Assembly (NCBI GenBank): GCA_029554345.1
Contig: JAKPJF010000013.1
Location: forward strand, 1-41,907
From: Spirochaetota bacterium
Lineage (GTDB): Bacteria; Spirochaetota; UBA4802; JAFGJZ01
DNA: 41,907 nt
Reading direction: 5' to 3'
A model generated the notes under the pieces. That model did not search any database and was not told the DNA's origin. It saw only the letters and a list, made by a program, of their open reading frames with translations. Below, piece by piece: positions 36,328 through 41,907 of the stretch (positions within the stretch are counted from its first letter, which is position 1; each line of letters begins with the position of its first letter). The position numbers and the translations under genes are program-made.

Positions 36328-37152
36328 ATGAAAAGATTATTCTCATTAACGGCAGTCTTCTTTTTTGCGGTCATTTTTTCCGGTTGCATGGGCAATAAAA
36401 ATCTTAAGACTATTAAGGAAAAAAAGCAGTTTGCTGTGATAACTGTTTTTGCTGATTCAAAAGTGAAGGAGTATGTTGATTCTTCAAAAACAGGAAAGAA
36501 AGGAAAAGACGAAAATGATGAAATCGACGCCGCTGAGTCATTTAAACTTCTTGGAAAATTAACAGGAAGCAAGAAAATAGAAGAAACAGCGGAATCTATT
36601 GAAAAGAAATTCAGTCACATGACAAAACCGGTTCTTGACCAGGGACAGTCTTCTCTTGAAAAAAATCTCAATTCTGTTTCACAAATCAAAGTTCTTCCAT
36701 TTTCTGCAGTGATAAAAAACAAAGCATATCAGGCTTCTTTTAAAAAAGAAGGAAAAGACGGAAACTGGTTTGAAGTTATGAATTTGGCGTATCCGGAAGG
36801 TTTCGGGAACATAGAATATAATAATTCCAAAATTACCGAAAAACTTTGTTCTGATCTCGGTGTAGAAGGATTTATCGTTATAGAAGTTAAATTTATGACA
36901 CAGAAAACACAAGGTATAATTTTAGGTGGAGAGGGACAACAGGCAAGAGTTTCTCTTAAATGCGGAATTTATGATAAGAAAGCGAAAGTGCTTTGGGATA
37001 AAACCGAGATCGTGGTATCGTCAAAGGATGTTTCGACTATAAGCGGTATTTATAACAGAGATGATATGAACAAGCTCCTTCTTGAATGTTATGACAAGGC
37101 CGGAAAAAACATATTTAAAAATCTTTCAAAAGATCTCTCTTCTGCCAAGTAA
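36328..37152 (+). CDS. Putative lipoprotein
   Basis: A 274-residue protein with a lipoprotein signal (MKRLFSLTAVFFFAVIFSGC; lipobox F-S-G-C, Cys20). After a charged, Lys/Glu-rich helical part (about 40-110), the C-terminal half has a mixed alpha/beta fold in which LCSDLGVEGFIVIEVKFMTQ and RVSLKCGIYDKKAKVLWDKTEIV resemble the CsgG/TolB-type domain of envelope lipoproteins. That similarity is tentative. GAGG precedes the ATG at good spacing. A hairpin follows the stop codon, so the gene is monocistronic. It probably sits in the periplasm-facing leaflet or at the outer membrane. Confidence 0.78.
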   Translation: MKRLFSLTAVFFFAVIFSGCMGNKNLKTIKEKKQFAVITVFADSKVKEYVDSSKTGKKGKDENDEIDAAESFKLLGKLTGSKKIEETAESIEKKFSHMTKPVLDQGQSSLEKNLNSVSQIKVLPFSAVIKNKAYQASFKKEGKDGNWFEVMNLAYPEGFGNIEYNNSKITEKLCSDLGVEGFIVIEVKFMTQKTQGIILGGEGQQARVSLKCGIYDKKAKVLWDKTEIVVSSKDVSTISGIYNRDDMNKLLLECYDKAGKNIFKNLSKDLSSAK

Positions 37153-37158
37153 GTTCAC

Positions 37159-37190
37159 CGGCTGTCAATATACGTATTGACAGCCGCAAA
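37159..37190 (+). terminator. Hairpin terminator after the lipoprotein gene
   Basis: CGGCTGTCAATA (37159-37170) and TATTGACAGCCG (37175-37186) form a perfect 12-bp stem around TACG, followed by an A/T-rich tail with a short T-run. It lies seven bases after the stop codon. Confidence 0.75.
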
Positions 37191-37214
37191 TAATTTTCCA
37201 TATTCATCCATAAG

Positions 37215-37883
37215 ATGAAAATATTAAGAAAAAAAATTATACTTCCCTTTGTTATTATGGGAGTCCTGCTTTTTACTTTATGCATCATTTTTAATTCAAT
37301 AATGCTGCATACTGCCGAACCTTTAATGAAGAATGAAATTTCTGAAATCAAAAAGGCTCAGGCTGTGCTTCTGCCGGGTGCGGGAGTTTACAAGGGAAAC
37401 AGGGTATCCTATGTTCTGTATGACAGGATAAATGCCGCCGTTGAACTATATAAATCAGGTAAGGCTTCCAAAATTCTGGTAAGCGGTGATCACGGAACTA
37501 AAGAATATGATGAAGTGAACACTATTAAAATACGCCTGATGCAAAGCGGAATTCCGGAGAGAGATATTTTTACCGACCATGCGGGGTTTTCAACCTATGA
37601 CAGCGTTTTGCGTGCGAAGAAAATATTCCTTGTAGAATCAATGATTATCGTAACTCAGGAATATCACCTGACACGGGCTCTCTATCTTTCAACACGCTGT
37701 TCGATAAAAGTTCAGGGATATTCTTCTGATAAAAGAAAATACAAGATGATAACTTATTATATAATGAGGGAAAGACTTGCCCGATTCAAGGATTTCATAA
37801 AAATTAATATTATTAAAGCCGATCCTAAATTTCTCGGAGAAGAAATTCCGATAACAGGGGACGGCAGGGATACAAGAGGCTGA
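37215..37883 (+). CDS. ElyC/SanA/YdcF-family (DUF218) membrane protein
   Basis: A 222-residue protein with one N-terminal membrane anchor (about 8-30), then the DUF218 domain: QAVLLPGAGVYKGNRVSYVLYDRINAAVELYKSGKASKILVSGDHG near 50-95, and STYDSVLRAKKIF and VTQEYHLTRALYLS in the second half. The family includes SanA and ElyC, which affect envelope integrity and peptidoglycan synthesis in E. coli through an unclear mechanism. It lies three dozen bases after a terminator and its stop is directly followed by the start of the PfkB kinase gene, suggesting coupled translation. The ribosome binding site is weak. Confidence 0.87.
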   Translation: MKILRKKIILPFVIMGVLLFTLCIIFNSIMLHTAEPLMKNEISEIKKAQAVLLPGAGVYKGNRVSYVLYDRINAAVELYKSGKASKILVSGDHGTKEYDEVNTIKIRLMQSGIPERDIFTDHAGFSTYDSVLRAKKIFLVESMIIVTQEYHLTRALYLSTRCSIKVQGYSSDKRKYKMITYYIMRERLARFKDFIKINIIKADPKFLGEEIPITGDGRDTRG

Positions 37884-38888
37884 ATGAAAAAATACGAAAT
37901 AGTCGGAATCGAAAACGCGCTTATCGATATTCTGGTAAAATCGAGCGATGAAGAGATTGAAAAACTCGGACTGAAAAAAGGAGTGATGCAGTTAGTTGAA
38001 TCTGATGAACAGAAAAAGCTTCTTGCGTCACTTGAAAATTCAAATGCCGAATATGAGCTTGGCGGAAGTACGGCAAACGCTCTTCGCGGGGCAGCAGTTC
38101 TGGGAGCGAAGACATTATACTCTTCCGCTCTCGGAAACGACAAGTGGAAGGAAGTTTTCAGAAAGCGTCTTGCCGAACTTAATATTGCCGACCGTACGGT
38201 AATCAAGGAAGGGCAGACCGGCAGCTGTGCAGTACTGGTGACTCCTGATGCGGAACGCACGATGAATACTTTTCTCGGAGCATGCAGGCTTTATTCGCGC
38301 GAGAATCTGCCTGTTTCAGATATTGAATCATGTTCTATATTTTTTTCAACCGGTTATGTCTGGGATATGCCCAATCAGATAGACGCTATCGAGGAAGCTG
38401 TACGGCTGGCGAAAGCTTCAGGCGCACTTTTTGCTCTTGATATAGCAGATCCCTTTGTCGTGTCGCGAAACGGCGAACGCTTCAAGGAAATGGCTGCTTC
38501 GGGTTTGATTGATATTCTTTTTGCGAACGCGGATGAAGCGAAAATGCTCACAGGAAAAGAAGGCGAGCATGCCGCGGCTGAACTTCATAAAAATATTCCT
38601 CTCGTTGCTGTCAAAGTCGGATCAAAAGGTTCGTTTGTCGCTTATAAAGGAAAGAATGAACAAGCTGGAATTTTTCCAGCCGAACCAATGGATTCTACCG
38701 GTGCGGGGGATATGTATGCCGGAGGTTTCCTTTTCGGTCTTGCAAAAGGATGTGATCCTTTGACTTGCGCAAAGATCGGATCATTTCTTGCGGCTGATAA
38801 TATATCGCGAATCGGTGTACGCCTTTCTTCTGATATCAGGGAAAAGATTGTAAAAGCCATTCCGGAAATTGCGGGTCTTGTGGGATAA
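37884..38888 (+). CDS. PfkB-family carbohydrate/nucleoside kinase
   Basis: A 334-residue ribokinase-fold enzyme. GGSTANALRGAAVLGAKTLYSSALGNDKW (about 58-86) is signature 1, and DSTGAGDMYAGGFLFGLAKG (about 270-290) is signature 2 with the catalytic Asp. The sequence order and IGIENALIDILVKSSDEE at the start resemble adenosine kinase-like or 'sugar kinase of unknown specificity' members. It phosphorylates a sugar or nucleoside hydroxyl with ATP; the substrate is not predictable. The ATG is immediately after the TGA of the preceding gene. A plain ribosome binding site is missing, consistent with coupling. Confidence 0.92.
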   Translation: MKKYEIVGIENALIDILVKSSDEEIEKLGLKKGVMQLVESDEQKKLLASLENSNAEYELGGSTANALRGAAVLGAKTLYSSALGNDKWKEVFRKRLAELNIADRTVIKEGQTGSCAVLVTPDAERTMNTFLGACRLYSRENLPVSDIESCSIFFSTGYVWDMPNQIDAIEEAVRLAKASGALFALDIADPFVVSRNGERFKEMAASGLIDILFANADEAKMLTGKEGEHAAAELHKNIPLVAVKVGSKGSFVAYKGKNEQAGIFPAEPMDSTGAGDMYAGGFLFGLAKGCDPLTCAKIGSFLAADNISRIGVRLSSDIREKIVKAIPEIAGLVG

Positions 38889-38907
38889 AAAATCAAAAGG
38901 AGTTTTT

Positions 38908-39495
38908 ATGGGCAAACTTATAAAACTGAAAGTCAATGAAGTCTATCAGCTCAAAATAACTCTTCAGGAAACCAAGCCGGAAATATGGAGGCGGTTTCTT
39001 GTTGTTTCGTCAATAAAACTCCCTGACCTGAGCAAGGTGATTCAAACTGTTATGGGATGGACGAATTCCCATCTGCATCAGTTTGTCAAAGACGGAAAAA
39101 TCTATTCTGAACCCGATGAACATTCATATCATGAAAGCGTTGATTATAGAAAAATCAGGCTGAATCAGTTTATGACTGAAGAAAAACAGTCGGTAATTTA
39201 TGATTATGATTTCGGTGACGGCTGGTCTCATAAAATCGTTCTCGAAAAAATCATCAGTGAGAAAATGCAGAAATATCCCGAGTGTATCGGCGGAAAAAGA
39301 GCGTGTCCTCCTGAAGACTGCGGCGGGCCGTTCGGCTACGGAAATCTGATGGAAATTCTTTCTGATCCTGACAACGAAGAATATGATTCAATGATGGACT
39401 GGCTTGAAGGTGATTATGATCCCGAATTCTTTGATATGGAAGAAGTTAACGAAATGCTAAAGGAGAAGGATTTCGGGTGTGTTGATTTTGATTAA
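38908..39495 (+). CDS. pRiA4b ORF-3-like protein
   Basis: A 195-residue protein matching the plasmid pRiA4b ORF-3 family (PF07929-type): VYQLKITLQETKPEIWRRFLVVSSIKLPDLSKVIQTVMGW near 10-50, HLHQFVKDGKIYSEPDE near 54-70, IYDYDFGDGWSHKIVLEKI near 100-118 and ACPPEDCGGPFGYGNLMEIL near 138-157. The family is widespread on plasmids and in genome accessory regions, and its function is unknown. AGGAG precedes the ATG at 38908; an upstream Met at 38869 overlaps the PfkB gene. It is the last gene before the hairpin array. Confidence 0.88.
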   Translation: MGKLIKLKVNEVYQLKITLQETKPEIWRRFLVVSSIKLPDLSKVIQTVMGWTNSHLHQFVKDGKIYSEPDEHSYHESVDYRKIRLNQFMTEEKQSVIYDYDFGDGWSHKIVLEKIISEKMQKYPECIGGKRACPPEDCGGPFGYGNLMEILSDPDNEEYDSMMDWLEGDYDPEFFDMEEVNEMLKEKDFGCVDFD

Positions 39496-39527
39496 ATTGT
39501 TTTGCTCAAGAGTTAAGCAGACTTCAC

Positions 39528-39849
39528 AAGGCTTCGCCTTATGTATTCGTTACTCTCATGGTGTCATGTAATACATAAAAGGTGTTTCATACCTTTTAAA
39601 TCCAGTTTGTCCGGTCACCGGACTTGTTTTTAAAGATGTCGATATCTCCGAGTGTCGGAATACAATCAAAGGCTTCGCCTTTGTAATTCCTTGTTCGCAT
39701 GGTCTCATGCGATAAGATCAAAAGGGACAGGGCTTCAGTCGCCAGCCCTGTCCCTTTTGAAATCCCTACCCGGCTTTTGTCGGGCGAATTCCTCGCACCG
39801 GCTTTGCCGGATGCTGCGGTCGCCCGAGTGGTGTCCGACTGCGTCGGAC
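39528..39849. repeat. Array of about ten consecutive stem-loops with two copies of one composite unit
   Basis: In order: AAGGC-ttc-GCCTT (39528-39540); ATGTATT/AATACAT (39541-39576); TAAAAGGT/ACCTTTTA (39576-39598); GTCCGG-tca-CCGGAC (39609-39623); TCCGA-gtg-TCGGA (39647-39659); CAAAGGC-ttc-GCCTTTG (39667-39683); TCGCATG-gtct-CATGCGA (39695-39712); a 17-bp stem TCAAAAGGGACAGGGCT with its complement (39718-39760); CCCGGC-tttt-GTCGGG (39769-39784); CGGGCGA/TCGCCCG (39781-39826) enclosing CCGGC-ttt-GCCGG; and GTCCGAC-tgc-GTCGGAC (39833-39849). Segments 39528-39576 and 39668-39715 share the order GGCTTCGCC, TTC, CATGG-n-n-TCATG and are diverged repeats. The whole gap from 39496 to 40131 has no supported gene. 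Confidence 0.85.
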
Positions 39850-40031
39850 TTTTAGGGAAGGTTCTACCATATTTCCTTTTCTTAAGTACGCTAACTATTC
39901 TATTGTCCAACAGAAGATTAGGAGAGATTACAAAAGTTGTCTCGCTTCAAATAATTTACAGGTATTACATTATCTTGCATATTTGGTTTGGAAAGCCTTA
40001 TAAGTAAGTTTATATAATCACCTTATTAATC

Positions 40032-40059
40032 TTGACATGCATAATATTATCGATATAAT
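40032..40059 (+). promoter_or_regulatory. Near-consensus sigma70 promoter of the SUMF1-domain gene
   Basis: TTGACA (40032-40037) and TATAAT (40054-40059), both perfect, are separated by 16 bp. The spacer and flank contain an imperfect A/T palindrome (TATTAT-cga-TATAATA) that could be an operator. The start codon lies 73 bp downstream. This is the strongest promoter in the window. Confidence 0.75.
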
Positions 40060-40131
40060 ATACAGAAGTATTATACTAATAATCTCTGAATTTATAGTTT
40101 TTACAAGGATTTAAAAATCTAAGGAGAACCA

Positions 40132-41169
40132 ATGATAAAGTTTAGAATATCTGCAATTATGATTTTTACAATGTTACTCGTGTTTTCTTTCTATGTAAGC
40201 ATCGCGAAAAGTGATGATTCAAAAAATATGGATTTAAATGAAGTTTTGACTTACACCTTGCCAAATGGTATTTTATTTAAGATGATTGCAACTCCTGATA
40301 TCCCGATAAATAATACTTTTCCGACCGGCACAAATGATTCCGATTCATCGAATGTCCCTGCGCGTTTTATTATGGGAGAAACGGAGGTTACATATGAACT
40401 GTGGTATAAAGTTTATAAATGGGCAACTACCAATGTAGGCGGAGGTAAACGTGAAGATGGCGGTGGTTTGTACAAATTTGCTAACGCTGGAATTGAGGGA
40501 AGTAATGGAAAAGTCGGCGCGAAACCGACAAGTGCTAAACGAGAACCAGTAACGAAAGTCAATTGGCGTGACTCTATTGTTTGGTGTAACGCTCTTACCG
40601 AATATTACAATGCTAATAATGGAACGAAAGCTGTTCTTATATGTGTTTATACTTATAATGGATCAATAATACGCGATTCGACTAATTCTAACGCATTAGC
40701 CTGTGACAACACAATACAAAATTTAACTGCAAAAGGTTTTCGTTTACCGACAAGTAACGAGTGGGAATTTGTAGCACGTTACCGAGGAACTGATACAACA
40801 AATGCTGTTGCTGGCAGTGATGGAACATATTATACTAAGGGAAACAGCGCGAGCGGTGATACTCAGGCATGTAATGCATCAACGCCAACATTGGGTGATT
40901 ATTCTGTATATAGATTAAATTCAGATAAAACATCCATCGTAAAAACAAAAAAACCTAATGCTCTCGGTGTATATGACATGAGTGGAAATGTTTGGGAATG
41001 GTGTTTTGATTGGCATCCTGATTTTGTCGGTAAATACAGGGTGATACGTGGCGGAACCTACTTCTACGCCGAAAACATTATACAGTTGGGAGAGGTGTCC
41101 TGCGGTGATCAATTTTCTGAAGGTGAAGAAATGGATGACTACGGCTTCCGCTTCTGTAGAACTAGGTAG
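40132..41169 (+). CDS. Secreted SUMF1/formylglycine-generating-enzyme-like domain protein
   Basis: A 345-residue protein with a signal peptide (MIKFRISAIMIFTMLLVFSFYVSIA). The SUMF1 fold is seen as FIMGETEVTYELWYKVYKWA near 81-100, EPVTKVNWRDSIVWCNALTEYYN near 140-160, GFRLPTSNEWEFVARYRG near 200-220, GVYDMSGNVWEWCFDW near 280-295 and the RVIRGGTYF...YGFRFCRTR end. It lacks the paired active-site cysteines of true formylglycine-generating enzyme in its C-terminal loop (the region after RGGT has one Cys in VSCGDQ), so it is more likely a binding or structural relative, as in the PvdO/EgtB-like branch. Secreted copies are common in spirochaetes. AAGGAG precedes the ATG. Confidence 0.87.
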   Translation: MIKFRISAIMIFTMLLVFSFYVSIAKSDDSKNMDLNEVLTYTLPNGILFKMIATPDIPINNTFPTGTNDSDSSNVPARFIMGETEVTYELWYKVYKWATTNVGGGKREDGGGLYKFANAGIEGSNGKVGAKPTSAKREPVTKVNWRDSIVWCNALTEYYNANNGTKAVLICVYTYNGSIIRDSTNSNALACDNTIQNLTAKGFRLPTSNEWEFVARYRGTDTTNAVAGSDGTYYTKGNSASGDTQACNASTPTLGDYSVYRLNSDKTSIVKTKKPNALGVYDMSGNVWEWCFDWHPDFVGKYRVIRGGTYFYAENIIQLGEVSCGDQFSEGEEMDDYGFRFCRTR

Positions 41170-41180
41170 AATCCATTTTC

Positions 41181-41222
41181 ACGACATCTCTTCTTTATTT
41201 AAAGAGAGATGTCGTATTTTAT
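41181..41222 (+). terminator. Rho-independent terminator after the SUMF1-domain gene
   Basis: ACGACATCTCT (41181-41191) and AGAGATGTCGT (41205-41215) form a perfect 11-bp stem, with ATTTTATT after it. It lies 12 bp beyond the stop codon. Confidence 0.8.
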
Positions 41223-41461
41223 TCAAGACTTCGCTTTTTAATTTCTTTATCATGGAGATTGAAGGTGTTGATCTGTTTCTATGTAGTTATTTTGTTTCGA
41301 TTATCATTATTTTAAATTGTCAGTTCTAAGACTTGATTCTATTGATCACAATTTTGTATAAGAATTTATACACTACGAATTGTTTTCTGTTGACTTTCGT
41401 GAGTTTAATCTTTTAATTACTTTCCTTAGAGTTTTGTAGCGTTATATAGAATGGAGAGTGA

Positions 41462-41791
41462 ATGAATTTTCTTTTATTAAGTGTATTGTTTATAAACATA
41501 TTACTTAGCCGAATAATTTCTAATTTTAATAAAAAAAAGAATAATTTATATTTTAATAAAAAAAGAGAAAGGGAAAAACTATTTTTCAGACCTTCACTTT
41601 CAATACTTGAAGAAAAGTGTTTTAGAATTGTTTATTTCAATTATCATTATTCTAATTTAATTCGAGTATGGATTCAATTAGAATATAAAACTAAAACTCT
41701 ATCATATTATAATAAAATAGATATATTATTAATTGTTTTTACCTTTTTGGATATAGTTTTATTAGCAATCACTGCTGTCCCATTGTTTTAG
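41462..41791 (+). CDS. Small membrane protein of unknown function (109 aa)
   Basis: Two hydrophobic helices, at the N-terminus (MNFLLLSVLFINILLSRIIS) and the C-terminus (IDILLIVFTFLDIVLLAITAVPLF), flank a basic, aromatic-rich loop containing KKKNNLYFNKKREREKLFF. A GGAGAGTG just upstream supports the ATG at 41462. No family is recognised. Codon use is extremely AT-rich, suggesting an accessory gene. It is separated from the SUMF1 gene by 290 bp that hold a terminator and little else. Confidence 0.5.
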   Translation: MNFLLLSVLFINILLSRIISNFNKKKNNLYFNKKREREKLFFRPSLSILEEKCFRIVYFNYHYSNLIRVWIQLEYKTKTLSYYNKIDILLIVFTFLDIVLLAITAVPLF

Positions 41792-41907
41792 CTCCATATA
41801 CATCCTTGAATTTCACAATTCAATTCCTTGTCTGATAAGGGTCGATGCTTAACCGGGCAAATAAGATCACGCAATGATTTTCCGGAAAACATATTCTCTC
41901 TGATAAT
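41788..41907 (-). CDS. Possible 3' end of a gene entering from the right edge
   Basis: On the minus strand the frame is open from the edge to TAA at 41788, giving 39 residues (IIRENMFSGKSLRDLICPVK... to the C-terminal EIQGCIWS). The stop overlaps the preceding gene's stop by two bases in antisense. A purine-rich GAGAG stands before an internal ATG. It may be the tail of a gene, or chance; the sequence beyond the edge is needed to decide. Confidence 0.25.
   Translation of the reverse strand: MIRENMFSGKSLRDLICPVKHRPLSDKELNCEIQGCIWS

Noticed and set aside
39528-39849. CRISPR array
   Set aside because: There are no regularly spaced identical direct repeats with unique spacers; the hairpins differ in sequence and spacing, and no cas gene is present.
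39596-39910. A 104-codon minus-strand frame across the hairpin array
   Set aside because: It reads straight through the palindromes, has no ribosome binding site, and its translation is low-complexity and matches no domain; the hairpin structure explains the sequence.

Overview
The window is an AT-rich bacterial chromosome segment (mid-30s to about 40 % G+C by eye) from what looks like a Gram-negative anaerobe or microaerophile. Support comes from a TonB-dependent outer-membrane receptor, several signal-peptide proteins and lipoproteins, an indolepyruvate:ferredoxin oxidoreductase operon, oxygen-sensitive radical SAM enzymes, a GGGtGRT/IscU-like pair typical of anaerobes, and a diguanylate cyclase fused to a bacteriohemerythrin. 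The SUMF1-type secreted protein and the many small lipoproteins recall spirochaetes, but no gene here fixes the phylum. I saw no rRNA, tRNA, CRISPR array or complete insertion sequence.

Layout. 1-1 kb (minus): a GGGtGRT protein cut by the window edge and its IscU-like partner. 1.3-2.8 kb: two unknown genes converging on a hairpin terminator. 3.0-6.9 kb (plus): a tight operon paaK-like ligase / ACT protein / iorA / iorB for aryl-pyruvate oxidation and aryl-acid activation; its IorA lacks the usual C-terminal ferredoxin domain. 7.0-9.6 kb (minus): a P-loop kinase-like protein and two overlapping radical SAM genes, one with a seven-cysteine tail. 9.6-10.3 kb: a small unknown protein plus a VOC protein behind a LexA-box-like palindrome. 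10.3-11.6 kb: purA. 12.0-14.4 kb: a TonB-dependent receptor. 15.6-20.5 kb (plus): a diguanylate cyclase-hemerythrin, a secreted protein with Ca-loop-like repeats and an LRR-like protein packed with 4-nt or smaller gaps, then a periplasmic TPR protein. 20.5-24.9 kb: unknown membrane protein, unknown helical protein, lipoprotein, VOC protein and MATE exporter.

24.9-27.3 kb is an accessory patch holding two damaged toxin-antitoxin modules: a CopG-type antitoxin with no usable start codon behind a partly degenerate toxin, and a VapBC pair whose VapC carries one in-frame TAA. A good autoregulated promoter/operator remains in front of vapB. 27.3-39.5 kb returns to core genes: leuS with an overlapping unknown gene, a nucleoside-hydrolase-like protein, uppP, ftsK, a TIM-barrel protein, a DUF1353-like protein, a lipoprotein, an ElyC/SanA-like protein, a PfkB kinase and a pRiA4b ORF-3-like protein.

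39.5-39.85 kb is the most unusual DNA: about ten consecutive stem-loops in 320 bp, containing two diverged copies of one composite repeat unit; a related palindrome lies at 27.3 kb. It is followed by a strong sigma70-type promoter driving a secreted SUMF1-domain protein and, further on, a small membrane protein. The leading candidates for something undescribed are this hairpin array, the seven-cysteine radical SAM pair, and the oxygen/c-di-GMP gene cluster at 15.6-19.2 kb.
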